From positions 1 through 64,000 of the forward strand of contig NZ_JBEBOY010000004.1 in assembly GCF_040396155.1 (NCBI RefSeq): a DNA stretch of 64,000 nt. The letters run 5' to 3'. The DNA comes from Tissierella praeacuta_A. Its GTDB lineage: Bacteria > Bacillota > Clostridia > Tissierellales > Tissierellaceae. The position numbers and the translations under genes were made by a program. Below the pieces are notes generated by a model. The model was given only the letters and a program-made list of their open reading frames with translations. It ran no database searches and was not told the origin of the DNA. Below are positions 26,405 to 36,231 of the stretch, one piece after another (position 1 is the first letter of the stretch; the number at the start of each line of letters is the position of its first letter).

Positions 26405-27761
26405 TAATATGGATATGACAAAAGAAACAATAAAATCTAAAGTGATTTCTGCAATTGATGAAAATCGAGATTTGATTTTTAATATAGGTAGAAAGATTTA
26501 TAAAAATCCAGAACTTGGATACAAGGAATTTGAAACTACAAAGCTTGTAAAAGAGATTTTTGAGAAAGAATTAAATTTTAATGTAATAGAAAATATTGCA
26601 TATACTGGTTGTAAAGCTCAAATAAATGCAGATAAATCTGGACCCAAAATTGCAGTTTTAGGTGAACTAGATGGTATAGTTTGTAATGGTCATCTAGATG
26701 CTTTAGATTCAGGAGCCTCACATACTTGTGGACATAATGTGCAAATTGCAGGAATGTTGGCTGTAGCAATTGGTCTTATAAAATCAGGAGTATATAAAGA
26801 GCTAGACGGTAAAATTGATTTTATTGCAACACCTGCAGAAGAATTTATAGAATTAGATTATAGAAGTAAGCTTAAAGAAGAAGGAAAGATTCAATATTTT
26901 GGAGGAAAACAGGAATTAATTAGAAACGGTACATTCGATGATGTTGATATGGCAGTAATGTTTCATGTTTTAGATATAGGAGATAAGAAAGTATTAGTAG
27001 GACCAGTAAGCAATGGTTTCATTGGAAAAGATATTCGTTTTATTGGAAAAGAAGCTCATGCTGGTAATGCTCAATTTAAAGGTGTGAACGCATTAAATGC
27101 AGCATCATTGGCATTAAATAATATAAATGCTCAAAGAGAGACATTTAAAGATAGTGATAGAGTAAAGATCCATCCAATCATAACTAAGGGTGGAGACATT
27201 GTGAATGTAGTACCTGCTGATGTTCGTATGGAGTCATATACAAGAGCAAGGACTGTTCAAGCAATGATAGATGCTAATGAAAAGGTTAATCGTTCATTGA
27301 TTGCAGGGGCCATGGCTGTAGGTGCAAATGTTGAAATCAGAGAAATACCAGGATATTTACCTATATTAAAGCATCAAAAAATGGAAGATGTATTGTTTAA
27401 GAATTTACTAAACATTGGAATTAAAGAAGATGAAATAGTACAAGGCATAGACTTTACAGGTTCTTTTGACTTAGGTGACGTATCCCATATAATGCCTACT
27501 TTACATCCTATGTTTGGAGGTGTAAGGGGAGAACTTCATTCAAAAGAATATCATATAGTCAATGAAGAATATCTTTATTTAGAACCAGCTAAAGCATTGG
27601 CTTTAACCATAGTAGATTTACTTTTTGATGATGCTAAGGAAGCTAAAAATATCCTTAAGGATTTTGTTCCAGCCATGACAAAAGAAGAGTACCTAAATTT
27701 CATGAATTCAAATGATAAAATTATAAAGAAAGAATTTTTAGATACTAATAATATTGAATAA
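26397..27761 (+). CDS. M20-family amidohydrolase/peptidase, AbgB-like
   Basis: A 454-aa protein with M20 layout: start of catalytic domain (IYKNPELGYKEFETTK), metal motif SHTCGHNVQ, EEFIELDYR acidic pair region, a dimerisation domain containing RFIGKEAHAGNAQFKGVNAL and a C-terminal His in GELHSKEYH. The HTCGHN form and long length resemble the p-aminobenzoyl-glutamate hydrolase (AbgB) group, whose members cleave acyl- or aroyl-amino-acid amides or dipeptides. The start overlaps the previous gene; ATG 26409 is an alternative. Its stop abuts the stop of convergent gerB with no spacer. Confidence 0.82.
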   Translation: MNSNMDMTKETIKSKVISAIDENRDLIFNIGRKIYKNPELGYKEFETTKLVKEIFEKELNFNVIENIAYTGCKAQINADKSGPKIAVLGELDGIVCNGHLDALDSGASHTCGHNVQIAGMLAVAIGLIKSGVYKELDGKIDFIATPAEEFIELDYRSKLKEEGKIQYFGGKQELIRNGTFDDVDMAVMFHVLDIGDKKVLVGPVSNGFIGKDIRFIGKEAHAGNAQFKGVNALNAASLALNNINAQRETFKDSDRVKIHPIITKGGDIVNVVPADVRMESYTRARTVQAMIDANEKVNRSLIAGAMAVGANVEIREIPGYLPILKHQKMEDVLFKNLLNIGIKEDEIVQGIDFTGSFDLGDVSHIMPTLHPMFGGVRGELHSKEYHIVNEEYLYLEPAKALALTIVDLLFDDAKEAKNILKDFVPAMTKEEYLNFMNSNDKIIKKEFLDTNNIE

Positions 27762-28850
27762 TTATTCCATATTTGTAATACCCTTTTTTCTTACTATGGC
27801 TACAATAAGAGTTAATGTAGGTATTACGAATTGAAATGGTATAACATAGTATTTATAGATATGGATAAATTCAAACATTTCCATAGTACTTCTATAGAGA
27901 AGCGAAGATAAAATAATCATTAGAACACAAAGAATTGTAGAAGTTTTTTTAAAGTTTCTGAAGTTAAAAAACTTAGATACTCCAACACAAGAAGCATATA
28001 AACAGACGGCTATTTTTGTAAAACTAGTCAATAATAAATTTATTGAAATGATAATTTCTATTCTTTGGACAAAACCATTTATGTTTATTATTGAAGTAGC
28101 ATAATGAGAAGGAAAATATATCTTAGAAAGATTAGGGAATCCAAGTAATAGAGTATTTCTAAAGGTAGTAGTTAAAAGTATAAAGCCACCTATTAGGATA
28201 CCACTAATGAGAGTTTTAGTGGTATCTTTTTTATTGCTCAAACGACAGAGAAAAACCATAAAGATGACAGATTCACCAAAAGGAAAAACAAGGAGAGAAT
28301 ATGCTCCTTCTATTACAGGCTTCCAACCATTATATAGTATTGGTTGAATATAGGAATAATCAAATTGAGGTATAGCTAGAATAAAAGTAGCGAAAATTAC
28401 TATAAAAATTAGCGGTAAAATTATTTTTGTCCATGTACTTAATACAGAGAGGCCTGCATTAATGGCATATAAGGATAAAAGCCCAATAAAAATAGCAGTA
28501 ATATATAGAGGAGTCTCTGGGAAAGAAACTACTTGAACATATTCAGTCGTATTTCTTATATCAATAGCTCCAAGGTGGAAGAAATAAAAGGTATAAAGAA
28601 AAATAAAAATTTTCCCTAAGAAACCTCCGTAAACTTGTGGGAGTATATCAAATAGTCCAATTCCTGGAAAACGAAGTAATAATTTGCCATAGATATATAT
28701 TAAGGGAATAGAAATAGCAATGGCTATTAAAAGGGCAATCCAAGTATCTTCCATGGCTTTGGAATCTCCACTGATAAGTAGAGAGGTGCCAAGAATGAAC
28801 ATAATAATTAATGATTTAAATTGAGAGGTTGAGATGTTTTCTGTTTGCAT
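27762..28850 (-). CDS. gerB: Spore germinant receptor B subunit (GerB/GerKB family permease)
   Basis: A 362-aa membrane protein of the amino-acid-permease-like spore germination family, with about ten hydrophobic segments. N-terminal features QFKSLIIMFILGTSLLI and later LLFGES-like VFPFGESVIFMVFL fit GerB proteins, which bind germinant in the spore inner membrane. It is the last gene of a gerA-gerC-gerB operon. No terminator separates it from the convergent M20 gene. Confidence 0.9.
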   Translation of the reverse strand: MQTENISTSQFKSLIIMFILGTSLLISGDSKAMEDTWIALLIAIAISIPLIYIYGKLLLRFPGIGLFDILPQVYGGFLGKIFIFLYTFYFFHLGAIDIRNTTEYVQVVSFPETPLYITAIFIGLLSLYAINAGLSVLSTWTKIILPLIFIVIFATFILAIPQFDYSYIQPILYNGWKPVIEGAYSLLVFPFGESVIFMVFLCRLSNKKDTTKTLISGILIGGFILLTTTFRNTLLLGFPNLSKIYFPSHYATSIININGFVQRIEIIISINLLLTSFTKIAVCLYASCVGVSKFFNFRNFKKTSTILCVLMIILSSLLYRSTMEMFEFIHIYKYYVIPFQFVIPTLTLIVAIVRKKGITNME

Positions 28851-28879
28851 AAATTTTACCTACTTTCGAATTAATTTAC

Positions 28880-30031
28880 TTAGCGTTTTTTAATAGTTCC
28901 TGATAAATGCCCACTACTTCTAATATGAATATCTGTATCCACATTTACCTTTAACTCTTTAAATATTTCATCCCAATTATCTTCAACATCTTTCCATACT
29001 TTGGGCATTTCTTCTTTTACTATTTGTCCGAACCCAAATATATCTAATTCAAAATCATTTTGTACATTGCTTATTACTCGTAGGACATTATTTTTTAAAG
29101 ATTTTTCAGCATTAAGTTTAATATGTTGAATGACATTTTCATTTAGTGCATCTATTGAGCTACTTGATTCTTCTATAGACACTTCCGCTGAAATTTTAAT
29201 ATTCATAGAAAGTTTACCATTAGAAATAACTGGAGTAACTTTAGTTCTATTTTTATATATTTCTAATGTTACTTTCTCTTTAGGATCTTCATTATCTAAA
29301 TTAGTAACAAGAAGTCCTTCTTTAATTTTATCTCTTGTAAAGAGATAATATTTAACATCTTCTAAGCTTATATATCCAGCTAACTTATCTTTATTTAAAA
29401 CAGCTCCTCCAGATAGGACCATAGTTGGCTCATTTTCATTAATTACAATTTTGATAGTAGGTATTACAGGATTGATTCCCTTTGCTGCAAGTTGATTATT
29501 CAGTTCATAAATTTGAATATTAGGAATTTTGGCTAATTTATTATTTGAAATAATCATTTCTTGGATTTCAAAGGAACGTATTTCTGTAGTTAAACTTTGT
29601 GAGCTTAATATATCTCTTGCATTTTGAGCTTCCGAAACTAATATATATGTGGAAAGTCTAGGTTCAGAATTTCTTGTTACCCAATCTAATATAGGTAAGA
29701 TACCTTCTTTGGCTATGTCTTCACTAACTATAATTATAGAGGAATGACTCCAAAATAATTGTTTAGCAGAAACATTAATTATATTCCTCATAGAATCAAA
29801 AATACTTGCTCCCCTGGATTCTATTCTTGTTGAATTAAATTTTGGTTCTCTCATAGATGAGGATACATTAATTACTTCTGCAGTTACTTCGTAGCCCTCA
29901 TTTGAACTTGGTTTATCTACGGCTACTCCTGAAACAATGGCTAGTTTATCAATTTCCCTATAATTCCAGCATCCTGTAAGAAGGATGGAGATTATAATTA
30001 GAGTCAATATAAATATAAAGGACTTATTCAC
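28880..30031 (-). CDS. gerC: Spore germinant receptor C lipoprotein (Ger(x)C family)
   Basis: A 383-aa lipoprotein. The signal peptide ends LTG-C and is followed by the family hallmark WNYREIDKLAIVSGVAVDK. The body has the Ger(x)C three-domain length, and the C-terminal part includes ISNVQNDFELDIFGFGQ. The start is taken as GTG at 30031, 7 nt after a GGAGG inside the gerA end; the upstream ATG at 30073 would have no ribosome site. It overlaps gerA by 8 nt. Confidence 0.9.
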   Translation of the reverse strand: MNKSFIFILTLIIISILLTGCWNYREIDKLAIVSGVAVDKPSSNEGYEVTAEVINVSSSMREPKFNSTRIESRGASIFDSMRNIINVSAKQLFWSHSSIIIVSEDIAKEGILPILDWVTRNSEPRLSTYILVSEAQNARDILSSQSLTTEIRSFEIQEMIISNNKLAKIPNIQIYELNNQLAAKGINPVIPTIKIVINENEPTMVLSGGAVLNKDKLAGYISLEDVKYYLFTRDKIKEGLLVTNLDNEDPKEKVTLEIYKNRTKVTPVISNGKLSMNIKISAEVSIEESSSSIDALNENVIQHIKLNAEKSLKNNVLRVISNVQNDFELDIFGFGQIVKEEMPKVWKDVEDNWDEIFKELKVNVDTDIHIRSSGHLSGTIKKR

Positions 30032-31514
30032 GGTTCTTACCTCCAGAGGAACGAATAGGATTTTTCTTTGCAATATGTTTCGGCCTATATTTCATATACC
30101 ATCGAGGAGCTCTAACTCCTGTATCCTTCAGATCTTGCAGAGTAAAAGTAGCTAAGTTTGTCATATAGGGTATGCCAAAGGATTTAAGTTTTAACAAATG
30201 AAGAAGTAAAAATGACATTCCTATAACATATCCATATAAACCAAGTATGGAAGAAAGCAGAATTAATCCTATTTTAATAATTATAGTGGCGCCACCAAGT
30301 GTAGGAGTTATAAGGCTGGTAATACCAGACATACCCACAACAATAACAATAGGGGCGCTGACAAACTTTGCATCTACAGCTGCAGAACCAAGAACCAAAG
30401 CACCTACAATACTTAAAGCCTGACCAATATAAGAAGGCATACGTGTTCCTGCCTCTCTAAGTATTTCAAATACAAGTAATAACCCAATAAGTTCAAAGAC
30501 AGTAGGCAATGGAACATCTAATCTAGAGGCATAAATACTCATAATAAGAGGAGTAGGTACCATTTCCTGATTATAAGTAACTAAAGATAGATATATTGCT
30601 GGTATACTTATAGTTAAGAAAAAACCTATTATACGAAGTATCCTATTTAAAGAAGCATAGTAGTAGTTTAAATAATAGTCATCAGCAGATTGAAAAGTCT
30701 CAATAAAAAGAAAAGGTAAGGTTATTGCCACAGGAGTACCGTCTATAATGACAACTATCCTTCCCTCTAAAAGTTTAGCTACAGCTACATCAGGCTTTTC
30801 TGTAGTATAAGTAATTTCAAATACGGAGTAGGGTTCTTTACTTATATATTCTTGAATGTACTTTGCATCTAAAATTCCATCGGTTTTAATATTATTAAGT
30901 TGTTCATATAAATTATTTAAGACATCTTCTCTTGCCAATCCTTCGATATAGCATACACAAAGCTTTGTATATGTTATTTCTCCTAGGTCCATAAATTTAA
31001 ACTTTAAGTTATTAGTTCTAAGTTTTCTTCTAATTAAAGATAGATTAATTATAATGGATTCATTAAATCCTTCCCTTGGACCACGAACTACTCTTTCTAC
31101 ATCTGGTTCTTGAATATCTCTGGTTTTCCATCCCTTACTTTCAATAGTAATTACTTCATCTGAGCCTTCTAGAAAAAGTACTGTATCTCCATCTATAATA
31201 GAGTTTATAATATCTAATACGTTATTAGTTTTTTCACATTCAGATGAAAGAATGATCTGGCTTTGCAAATAATCTATAGGAGATTTTTCTAAACATTCCA
31301 TAGTATTTATGGTAATAGGTTTAATTATATTTTCAGTTATAAGATAGTTATCAGCCATTCCATTAATAAACACTATTAAACATTTAATATCTTGATTATA
31401 TTGATTTTGAAATCTTCTAAATTTAATAGTATCATCATTTTTAAAGATATCTTTTATTAGCTTTATGTTATCTTCTATGGAAGAGGATAATTTATATCTT
31501 TTAAGATTATTCAT
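30024..31514 (-). CDS. gerA: Spore germinant receptor A subunit (GerA/GerKA family)
   Basis: First gene of the germinant-receptor operon (496 aa). A soluble N-terminal region (residues about 1-280) with VERVVRGPREGFNESI and EGRIVVIIDGTPVAITLPFLF is followed by about five transmembrane helices and a basic C-terminus (RAPRWYMKYRPKHIAKKN). These are standard GerA features. A GAGGGTG ribosome site precedes the ATG. The presence of this operon shows that the organism forms endospores. Confidence 0.93.
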   Translation of the reverse strand: MNNLKRYKLSSSIEDNIKLIKDIFKNDDTIKFRRFQNQYNQDIKCLIVFINGMADNYLITENIIKPITINTMECLEKSPIDYLQSQIILSSECEKTNNVLDIINSIIDGDTVLFLEGSDEVITIESKGWKTRDIQEPDVERVVRGPREGFNESIIINLSLIRRKLRTNNLKFKFMDLGEITYTKLCVCYIEGLAREDVLNNLYEQLNNIKTDGILDAKYIQEYISKEPYSVFEITYTTEKPDVAVAKLLEGRIVVIIDGTPVAITLPFLFIETFQSADDYYLNYYYASLNRILRIIGFFLTISIPAIYLSLVTYNQEMVPTPLIMSIYASRLDVPLPTVFELIGLLLVFEILREAGTRMPSYIGQALSIVGALVLGSAAVDAKFVSAPIVIVVGMSGITSLITPTLGGATIIIKIGLILLSSILGLYGYVIGMSFLLLHLLKLKSFGIPYMTNLATFTLQDLKDTGVRAPRWYMKYRPKHIAKKNPIRSSGGKNRE

Positions 31515-31815
31515 ATTTACTACACCCTCATTAATAAAAATATTAATATTAGTTTTACCAAAAAAAGAGTAACTATGCTATAAGTAGTGAGAATAATAAT
31601 GATTTAATGTAGATAAAATATAGCTAATATAATAGGAAGAGATATTATTAGTTTTGAGTTTATTTAATAACCCTAAGAATGAAAGAACTAAACGATTCTT
31701 AGAAAGATCTATGAGAAATTAGGACTACCTGTATTAGTGTCTGAGAACTTGTAACCTATAATATCAATTTGAATATAATATATTGAGTTATAATTCAATT
31801 TGAGGAGGTTAGACT
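31515..31815. other. Divergent intergenic region between gerA (-) and a LysM gene (+)
   Basis: The 301-bp gap is AT-rich with no gene. An inverted repeat CTAAGAAT...ATTCTTAG lies near 31673-31702. Forespore (sigma-G) promoters are expected for gerA, but I could not place one with confidence. On the + strand TTGAATATAATATATTG just upstream of the LysM gene contains a possible -10. Confidence 0.35.
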
Positions 31816-32394
31816 ATGGAAATTAATCAAACATGTCCTACAGGCTCTACAGCATATATAATTAAAGCTGGAGATACGTTCTTCGCAATAGCTAGAACAT
31901 ATGGAATATCTTTAGATGCTTTAATAGCTGCTAATCCTGGAGTAGACCCAAATAGATTATTTATTGGTCAAGTAATTTGTGTGCCAACTGCTGCACCAGT
32001 ACCACCAATTTCTAGTTGTCCTACATTAAATATAGGAAGTAGGGGATCATCTGTAGCAGAGCTTCAACAGCTTTTAAGAAATGCAGGATTTGATCCAGGA
32101 GCTATTGATGGCATCTTTGGAACTAGAACACAATCTGCTGTTATAGCTTTTCAAAGAAGTAGAAATCTTGTACCAGATGGAATAGTAGGTAGATTGACAT
32201 GGACTGCACTTGGTGTAAGTTGTACTCCAATAGCCACTTGCCCAGCAGGAACATTTGCTTATACAGTTAGAGCAGGAGATACATTTTTTATTTTAGCACA
32301 AAGATTTAATACTACAGTAGATGCGATTCAACGTGCTAATCCAACTGTAAATCCAAATAGTCTTCAAATAGGTCAAATAATTTGTATACCATAA
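31816..32394 (+). CDS. LysM - peptidoglycan-binding - LysM protein
   Basis: A 192-aa protein made of a LysM domain (about 12-57; AYIIKAGDTFFAIARTYGIS, NRLFIGQVICVP), a PG_binding_1 domain (about 70-130; GSRGSSVAELQQLLRNAGF, DGIFGTRTQSAVIAFQ) and a second LysM (about 145-192). No signal peptide is evident, as in spore-coat or cortex LysM proteins made in the mother cell. No catalytic domain is present. It likely binds cortex or wall peptidoglycan. GAGGAGG precedes the start. Its place next to the ger operon supports a spore role (inference). Confidence 0.85.
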   Translation: MEINQTCPTGSTAYIIKAGDTFFAIARTYGISLDALIAANPGVDPNRLFIGQVICVPTAAPVPPISSCPTLNIGSRGSSVAELQQLLRNAGFDPGAIDGIFGTRTQSAVIAFQRSRNLVPDGIVGRLTWTALGVSCTPIATCPAGTFAYTVRAGDTFFILAQRFNTTVDAIQRANPTVNPNSLQIGQIICIP

Positions 32395-32419
32395 TTAAAA
32401 AAAATTTAATGAATATAAG

Positions 32420-32465
32420 ATAGGGATATGCTCAAAATATAGTCAGGAGCATAGCCCTATGCTAT
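32420..32465 (+). terminator. Terminator after the LysM gene
   Basis: Stem ATAGGGATATGCTC with GAGCATAGCCCTAT (one mismatch) followed by GCTATTTTATT. It separates the LysM gene from pyrG. Confidence 0.65.
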
Positions 32466-32495
32466 TTTATTCCAATTTTAAAACTATCTAAATAA

Positions 32496-32524
32496 TTGAC
32501 ATATTTTTTTATATAAGATAAACT
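32496..32524 (+). promoter_or_regulatory. Probable pyrG promoter
   Basis: Consensus TTGACA at 32496-32501, a 17-nt spacer and a weak -10 TAAACT at 32519-32524. No G-run initiation site like that of the B. subtilis pyrG attenuator was seen. Confidence 0.5.
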
Positions 32525-32575
32525 AATAAGATAGAATATAATTGAAAGACGTAAGTTTGAGGAGGTTTTGTTAAA

Positions 32576-34177
32576 GTGTCCACTAAGTATATTTTTGTTA
32601 CAGGTGGAGTAGTTTCATCCTTAGGTAAAGGTATTACAGCAGCTAGTTTAGGCCAGCTTTTAAAGAGCAGAGGACTTAAGGTTACTATTCAAAAATTTGA
32701 TCCATATATAAATGTTGACCCAGGAACTATGAGTCCTTATCAACATGGTGAAGTATTTGTTACAGATGATGGTGCAGAGACGGATTTAGATTTAGGTCAT
32801 TACGAGAGATTTATTGATGTAAATCTAAGCAAATATAGTTCTGTGACTTCTGGTAAGATTTATTGGTCAGTACTTAATAAAGAAAGAAAAGGGGAGTATG
32901 ACGGTAGAACTGTACAGGTAATTCCTCATATTACTAATGAAATCAAAGAAAGAATCATAAGAGCATCTAAGGAAAGAGACGTAGATATTGTAATAACTGA
33001 AATAGGTGGAACTGTAGGGGATATCGAATCTTTACCTTTCTTAGAGGCTATTAGACAGATAAAATATGATGTAGGTAGAGAAAATGTAATGTATCTTCAT
33101 GTAACTTTAGTGCCTTTCTTATCTAAGGCAGGGGAGTTAAAGACTAAACCTACACAACATAGTGTGAAGGAGCTTAGAGGCCTTGGTATTCAACCAGATG
33201 TACTTATTTGCAGGACAGAAGTTCCTATTGCAGAAGATGTTAAAGAAAAGATTGCATTATTCTGTGATTTAGACCCATCAGAAGTTATTGAAAATATAGA
33301 TGCTTCTACTATTTATGAAATTCCTTTAATGCTAGAAAGAGAAGGACTTCCTCAATTGGTTATAGATCATCTTAATCTAAAATGTGGAGAACTTGATTTA
33401 TCTGAATGGAATGAAATTGTGGAAAGGATAAATAATCCACAGGGTAAAGTAAAAATTGCTTTAGTAGGTAAATATGTTGAGCTGAAGGATGCATATATAT
33501 CTGTATCAGAAGCGTTAAATCATGGAGCCATAGCTAATAATGTGGAAGTTGAGATTAACTGGATACATGCAGAAAAAATAGATGAAAGCAATTATAAAGA
33601 AATTTTATCCGATGCAGATGGTATTTTAGTACCTGGCGGATTTGGAGATAGGGGAGTAGAAGGTAAGATTGTAGCTATTAAATATGCTAGAGAAAATAAT
33701 ATTCCTTATTTAGGAATATGTCTAGGTATGCAATTGGCAGTTGTAGAATTTGCTAGAAATGTGGCAAATCTTAAAGATGCTCATAGTTCTGAACTTAATC
33801 CACAAACTTCATATCCTGTAATAGATTTAATGCCAGAGCAAAAGGATATAGATACTCTTGGTGGTACTATGAGATTAGGGTTATATCCTTGCAAGATAAA
33901 AGAAGGAACAAAAGCATTAGAAATATATAATGATGAAATCATATATGAGAGACATAGACATAGATATGAGTTTAATAATGAATATAGGGATAAGCTAGAG
34001 GAAGAAGGACTTATTATATCTGGATTATCTCCTGATGAAAGATTAGTTGAGATGATTGAATTAAAGGATCACCCTTGGTTCATAGCAGTTCAATATCATC
34101 CAGAACTAAAATCTAGACCTACAAAAGCTCATCCATTATTTAGAGAATTTATAAAAGCAACAATAAAGAATAGTTAG
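32576..34177 (+). CDS. pyrG: CTP synthase
   Basis: Makes CTP from UTP, ATP and glutamine in the cytoplasm (533 aa, normal length). The N-terminal synthetase domain begins FVTGGVVSSLGKGITAASLG and contains KFDPYINVDPGTMSPYQHGE. The C-terminal class I glutaminase has the nucleophile Cys in YLGICLGMQ and the oxyanion-region GGFGDRGVEGK, with His-Glu in QYHPELKSRP. It uses GTG behind GAGGAGG at 9-nt spacing. It appears monocistronic. Confidence 0.97.
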   Translation: MSTKYIFVTGGVVSSLGKGITAASLGQLLKSRGLKVTIQKFDPYINVDPGTMSPYQHGEVFVTDDGAETDLDLGHYERFIDVNLSKYSSVTSGKIYWSVLNKERKGEYDGRTVQVIPHITNEIKERIIRASKERDVDIVITEIGGTVGDIESLPFLEAIRQIKYDVGRENVMYLHVTLVPFLSKAGELKTKPTQHSVKELRGLGIQPDVLICRTEVPIAEDVKEKIALFCDLDPSEVIENIDASTIYEIPLMLEREGLPQLVIDHLNLKCGELDLSEWNEIVERINNPQGKVKIALVGKYVELKDAYISVSEALNHGAIANNVEVEINWIHAEKIDESNYKEILSDADGILVPGGFGDRGVEGKIVAIKYARENNIPYLGICLGMQLAVVEFARNVANLKDAHSSELNPQTSYPVIDLMPEQKDIDTLGGTMRLGLYPCKIKEGTKALEIYNDEIIYERHRHRYEFNNEYRDKLEEEGLIISGLSPDERLVEMIELKDHPWFIAVQYHPELKSRPTKAHPLFREFIKATIKNS

Positions 34178-34262
34178 TAGTGGACAATTCATAGGGAATA
34201 GTTCAAGGATTCTAAACTTTATTTAAAGCTATTCAATCTTCACTAAAAAAAGGGGGGTATAT

Positions 34263-36185
34263 ATGAAAAATTATGAGAACTTGAAAAGAGGAGTTACTAC
34301 AGCTCTAGTTTCAGCAATACTGGTATCATCTATACCAAGCTATGGTGCAGCGCCTAGATTTAAGGATGTACCTACTACTTATTGGGGATACACTTATATT
34401 GAGGATATGGCAAGCCGAGGGTATATAAAAGGCATTGGAGATGGAAGTAAATTTGCTCCAGATGGAAGCCTGAATTTTGATGCAGCAATGAGTTTATTAG
34501 CAAGATTATCTAATCCTACATCCACAGAAAGGGCAAATGCGTCTTATGCCTATAGTGCTTTATTAAATGAACTTAAGATAGATGATTGGGCTAAAGAGGG
34601 ACTAGCTGTTTGTCTATATAAAAATATAATTACAGAACAAGAATTGAGAAATGTTCATAAAAAGGGACAAATTAAAAAAACAATCAATAAAGTTAATACC
34701 TGTGAATATTTAGTTAAAGCCATGGGGCTAGATGATGTTGCAAAGAATAAACAGATTGTATCATTGACATACAAGGATGTAATGAGCATGTCTGCTATGC
34801 AGAGTAAGTATGTATCTGTTTTAATTGATGCAGGAGTTTTGGATCCTAAAGGTGCAGGAGATGGAACGTTTAAGCCAAACTCTACTTTAACTAGAGCTGT
34901 AATGGCTAAGATGATGTCTACAGCTGATGAGTTTATAAAAAAGAATGGAACTACTTCTCCAACTAATCCAACGAATCCAGATAATTCAAAGACTGAGATA
35001 GATGTTGTTAGTGGAAAAGTTGTTAATACTTATAGCGAGTCAAGTAAAAGATTTTTAACAATTGAAAATTCTCGTGGAAGTGAAACTACTTATGAGATAA
35101 TGAGCAGTACTACAATAGTTGTAGATGGAAAGCAAACTAATTATTCTGATTTATCAGAAGGACAAGAAATAGAATTGAAGTTGAAGAAGGATACTAAGAA
35201 TCTTATTTCTGTTAATGCTACATCACAGGACGAATATATTTCAGGTAAGATTAAATATATAAATACTCTTACATCTAAGATAACTATAGAATATACAGAG
35301 GGAAAGAAGACTTTATATAAGGAATTTAGCATAGATAAAAATGCAGATATATATTTAAATGGCAAATCTGTATATTTGAATAATCTAAATGAAAAAGATC
35401 TAATTGACGTAAAAATTAAAAAAGGTTTAATATATGATATTGAGTCCCAAAGTAAGGATATGGAAATAAAAGGCACTATAAAGGATATAACTCCTGTGAA
35501 GGATAGTAAAGATGATGAATATTATATTACAATATTGGATTCTAAGGATAAATCATACAAGTTTTTAATTAATAGAAAGACTGATATCACTAGAAATAGA
35601 AAATCTGCAGATGCGGAAGATTTAAAGGTAAAAGATGAGGTTTATATTGAAGCGGAGTATGATATAGCTAAGGAAATAGAAGCTACAGTTGATAAGAAGG
35701 ATATAAAGGGAATTATATTAGGAATGGAAACTAAGCTTCAAGAGCCTACTAAGATAACTATATTGAATCAAAAAACTAAAAAAGAAGAAAAGTATTCCTT
35801 AGGAAAAGTTGCACATATAAAGGTAGATAGATCAGTGGCTACTTCCTATGATTTAAAGGCTGGTTTCTCTGTGGAAATAGTCGTTGAAGGCGATGAGATA
35901 ATCGAAATAGAAGCAGATTCTATAGGGGTATCAGCTACTATGGTTGGAAGAGTATTAGGTGTTAATTCAAGAAAGAAAACTTTAGATTTGGAAATAACCG
36001 ACTTTAGTTTAGATAGTTCAAAATTTGGAGAAGAAATAACAGTTTACTCAGAGGATGTTGTTGTTCTAGATGAAAGAGGGAATAAACTAGATTTTAGTCA
36101 TCTTTATAAAGGGGATATTATTAATATAATCGGAAGTTATGACGGTTCTACTTTCATTGCAAAGACAATTATTTTATTAAGATAA
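34263..36185 (+). CDS. S-layer-homology surface protein with repeated C-terminal beta modules
   Basis: A 640-aa exported protein with a signal peptide (about 1-29, ending YGA). Three SLH domains follow (about 33-85, 95-160 and 165-220; for example FKDVPTTYWGYTYIEDMASR and GDGTFKPNSTLTRAVMAKMM), which anchor it to cell-wall polymer. After a Thr/Pro linker, about five similar modules of 75-80 residues (starting VSGKVVN, ISGKIKY, IKGTIKD, IKGIILG and MVGRVLG) end in D-L-x-x-G/K-D patterns. These look like small beta-barrel repeats. The role is structural or adhesive, unknown. AAAGGGGGG precedes the ATG. Confidence 0.82.
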   Translation: MKNYENLKRGVTTALVSAILVSSIPSYGAAPRFKDVPTTYWGYTYIEDMASRGYIKGIGDGSKFAPDGSLNFDAAMSLLARLSNPTSTERANASYAYSALLNELKIDDWAKEGLAVCLYKNIITEQELRNVHKKGQIKKTINKVNTCEYLVKAMGLDDVAKNKQIVSLTYKDVMSMSAMQSKYVSVLIDAGVLDPKGAGDGTFKPNSTLTRAVMAKMMSTADEFIKKNGTTSPTNPTNPDNSKTEIDVVSGKVVNTYSESSKRFLTIENSRGSETTYEIMSSTTIVVDGKQTNYSDLSEGQEIELKLKKDTKNLISVNATSQDEYISGKIKYINTLTSKITIEYTEGKKTLYKEFSIDKNADIYLNGKSVYLNNLNEKDLIDVKIKKGLIYDIESQSKDMEIKGTIKDITPVKDSKDDEYYITILDSKDKSYKFLINRKTDITRNRKSADAEDLKVKDEVYIEAEYDIAKEIEATVDKKDIKGIILGMETKLQEPTKITILNQKTKKEEKYSLGKVAHIKVDRSVATSYDLKAGFSVEIVVEGDEIIEIEADSIGVSATMVGRVLGVNSRKKTLDLEITDFSLDSSKFGEEITVYSEDVVVLDERGNKLDFSHLYKGDIINIIGSYDGSTFIAKTIILLR

Positions 36186-36228
36186 AAAATAAGTATCATT
36201 TTGGGAAAACCAAAATGATACTTATTTT
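36186..36228. repeat. Dispersed palindrome, AAGTATCATTTTGG family (copy 2), bidirectional terminator
   Basis: A 19-bp perfect stem, AAAATAAGTATCATTTTGG (36186-36204) with its complement at 36210-36228, and loop GAAAA. A/T tracts on both sides suit termination in both directions. It sits between the convergent SLH gene and the ABC permease gene. Confidence 0.8.
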
Positions 36229-36231
36229 CTT

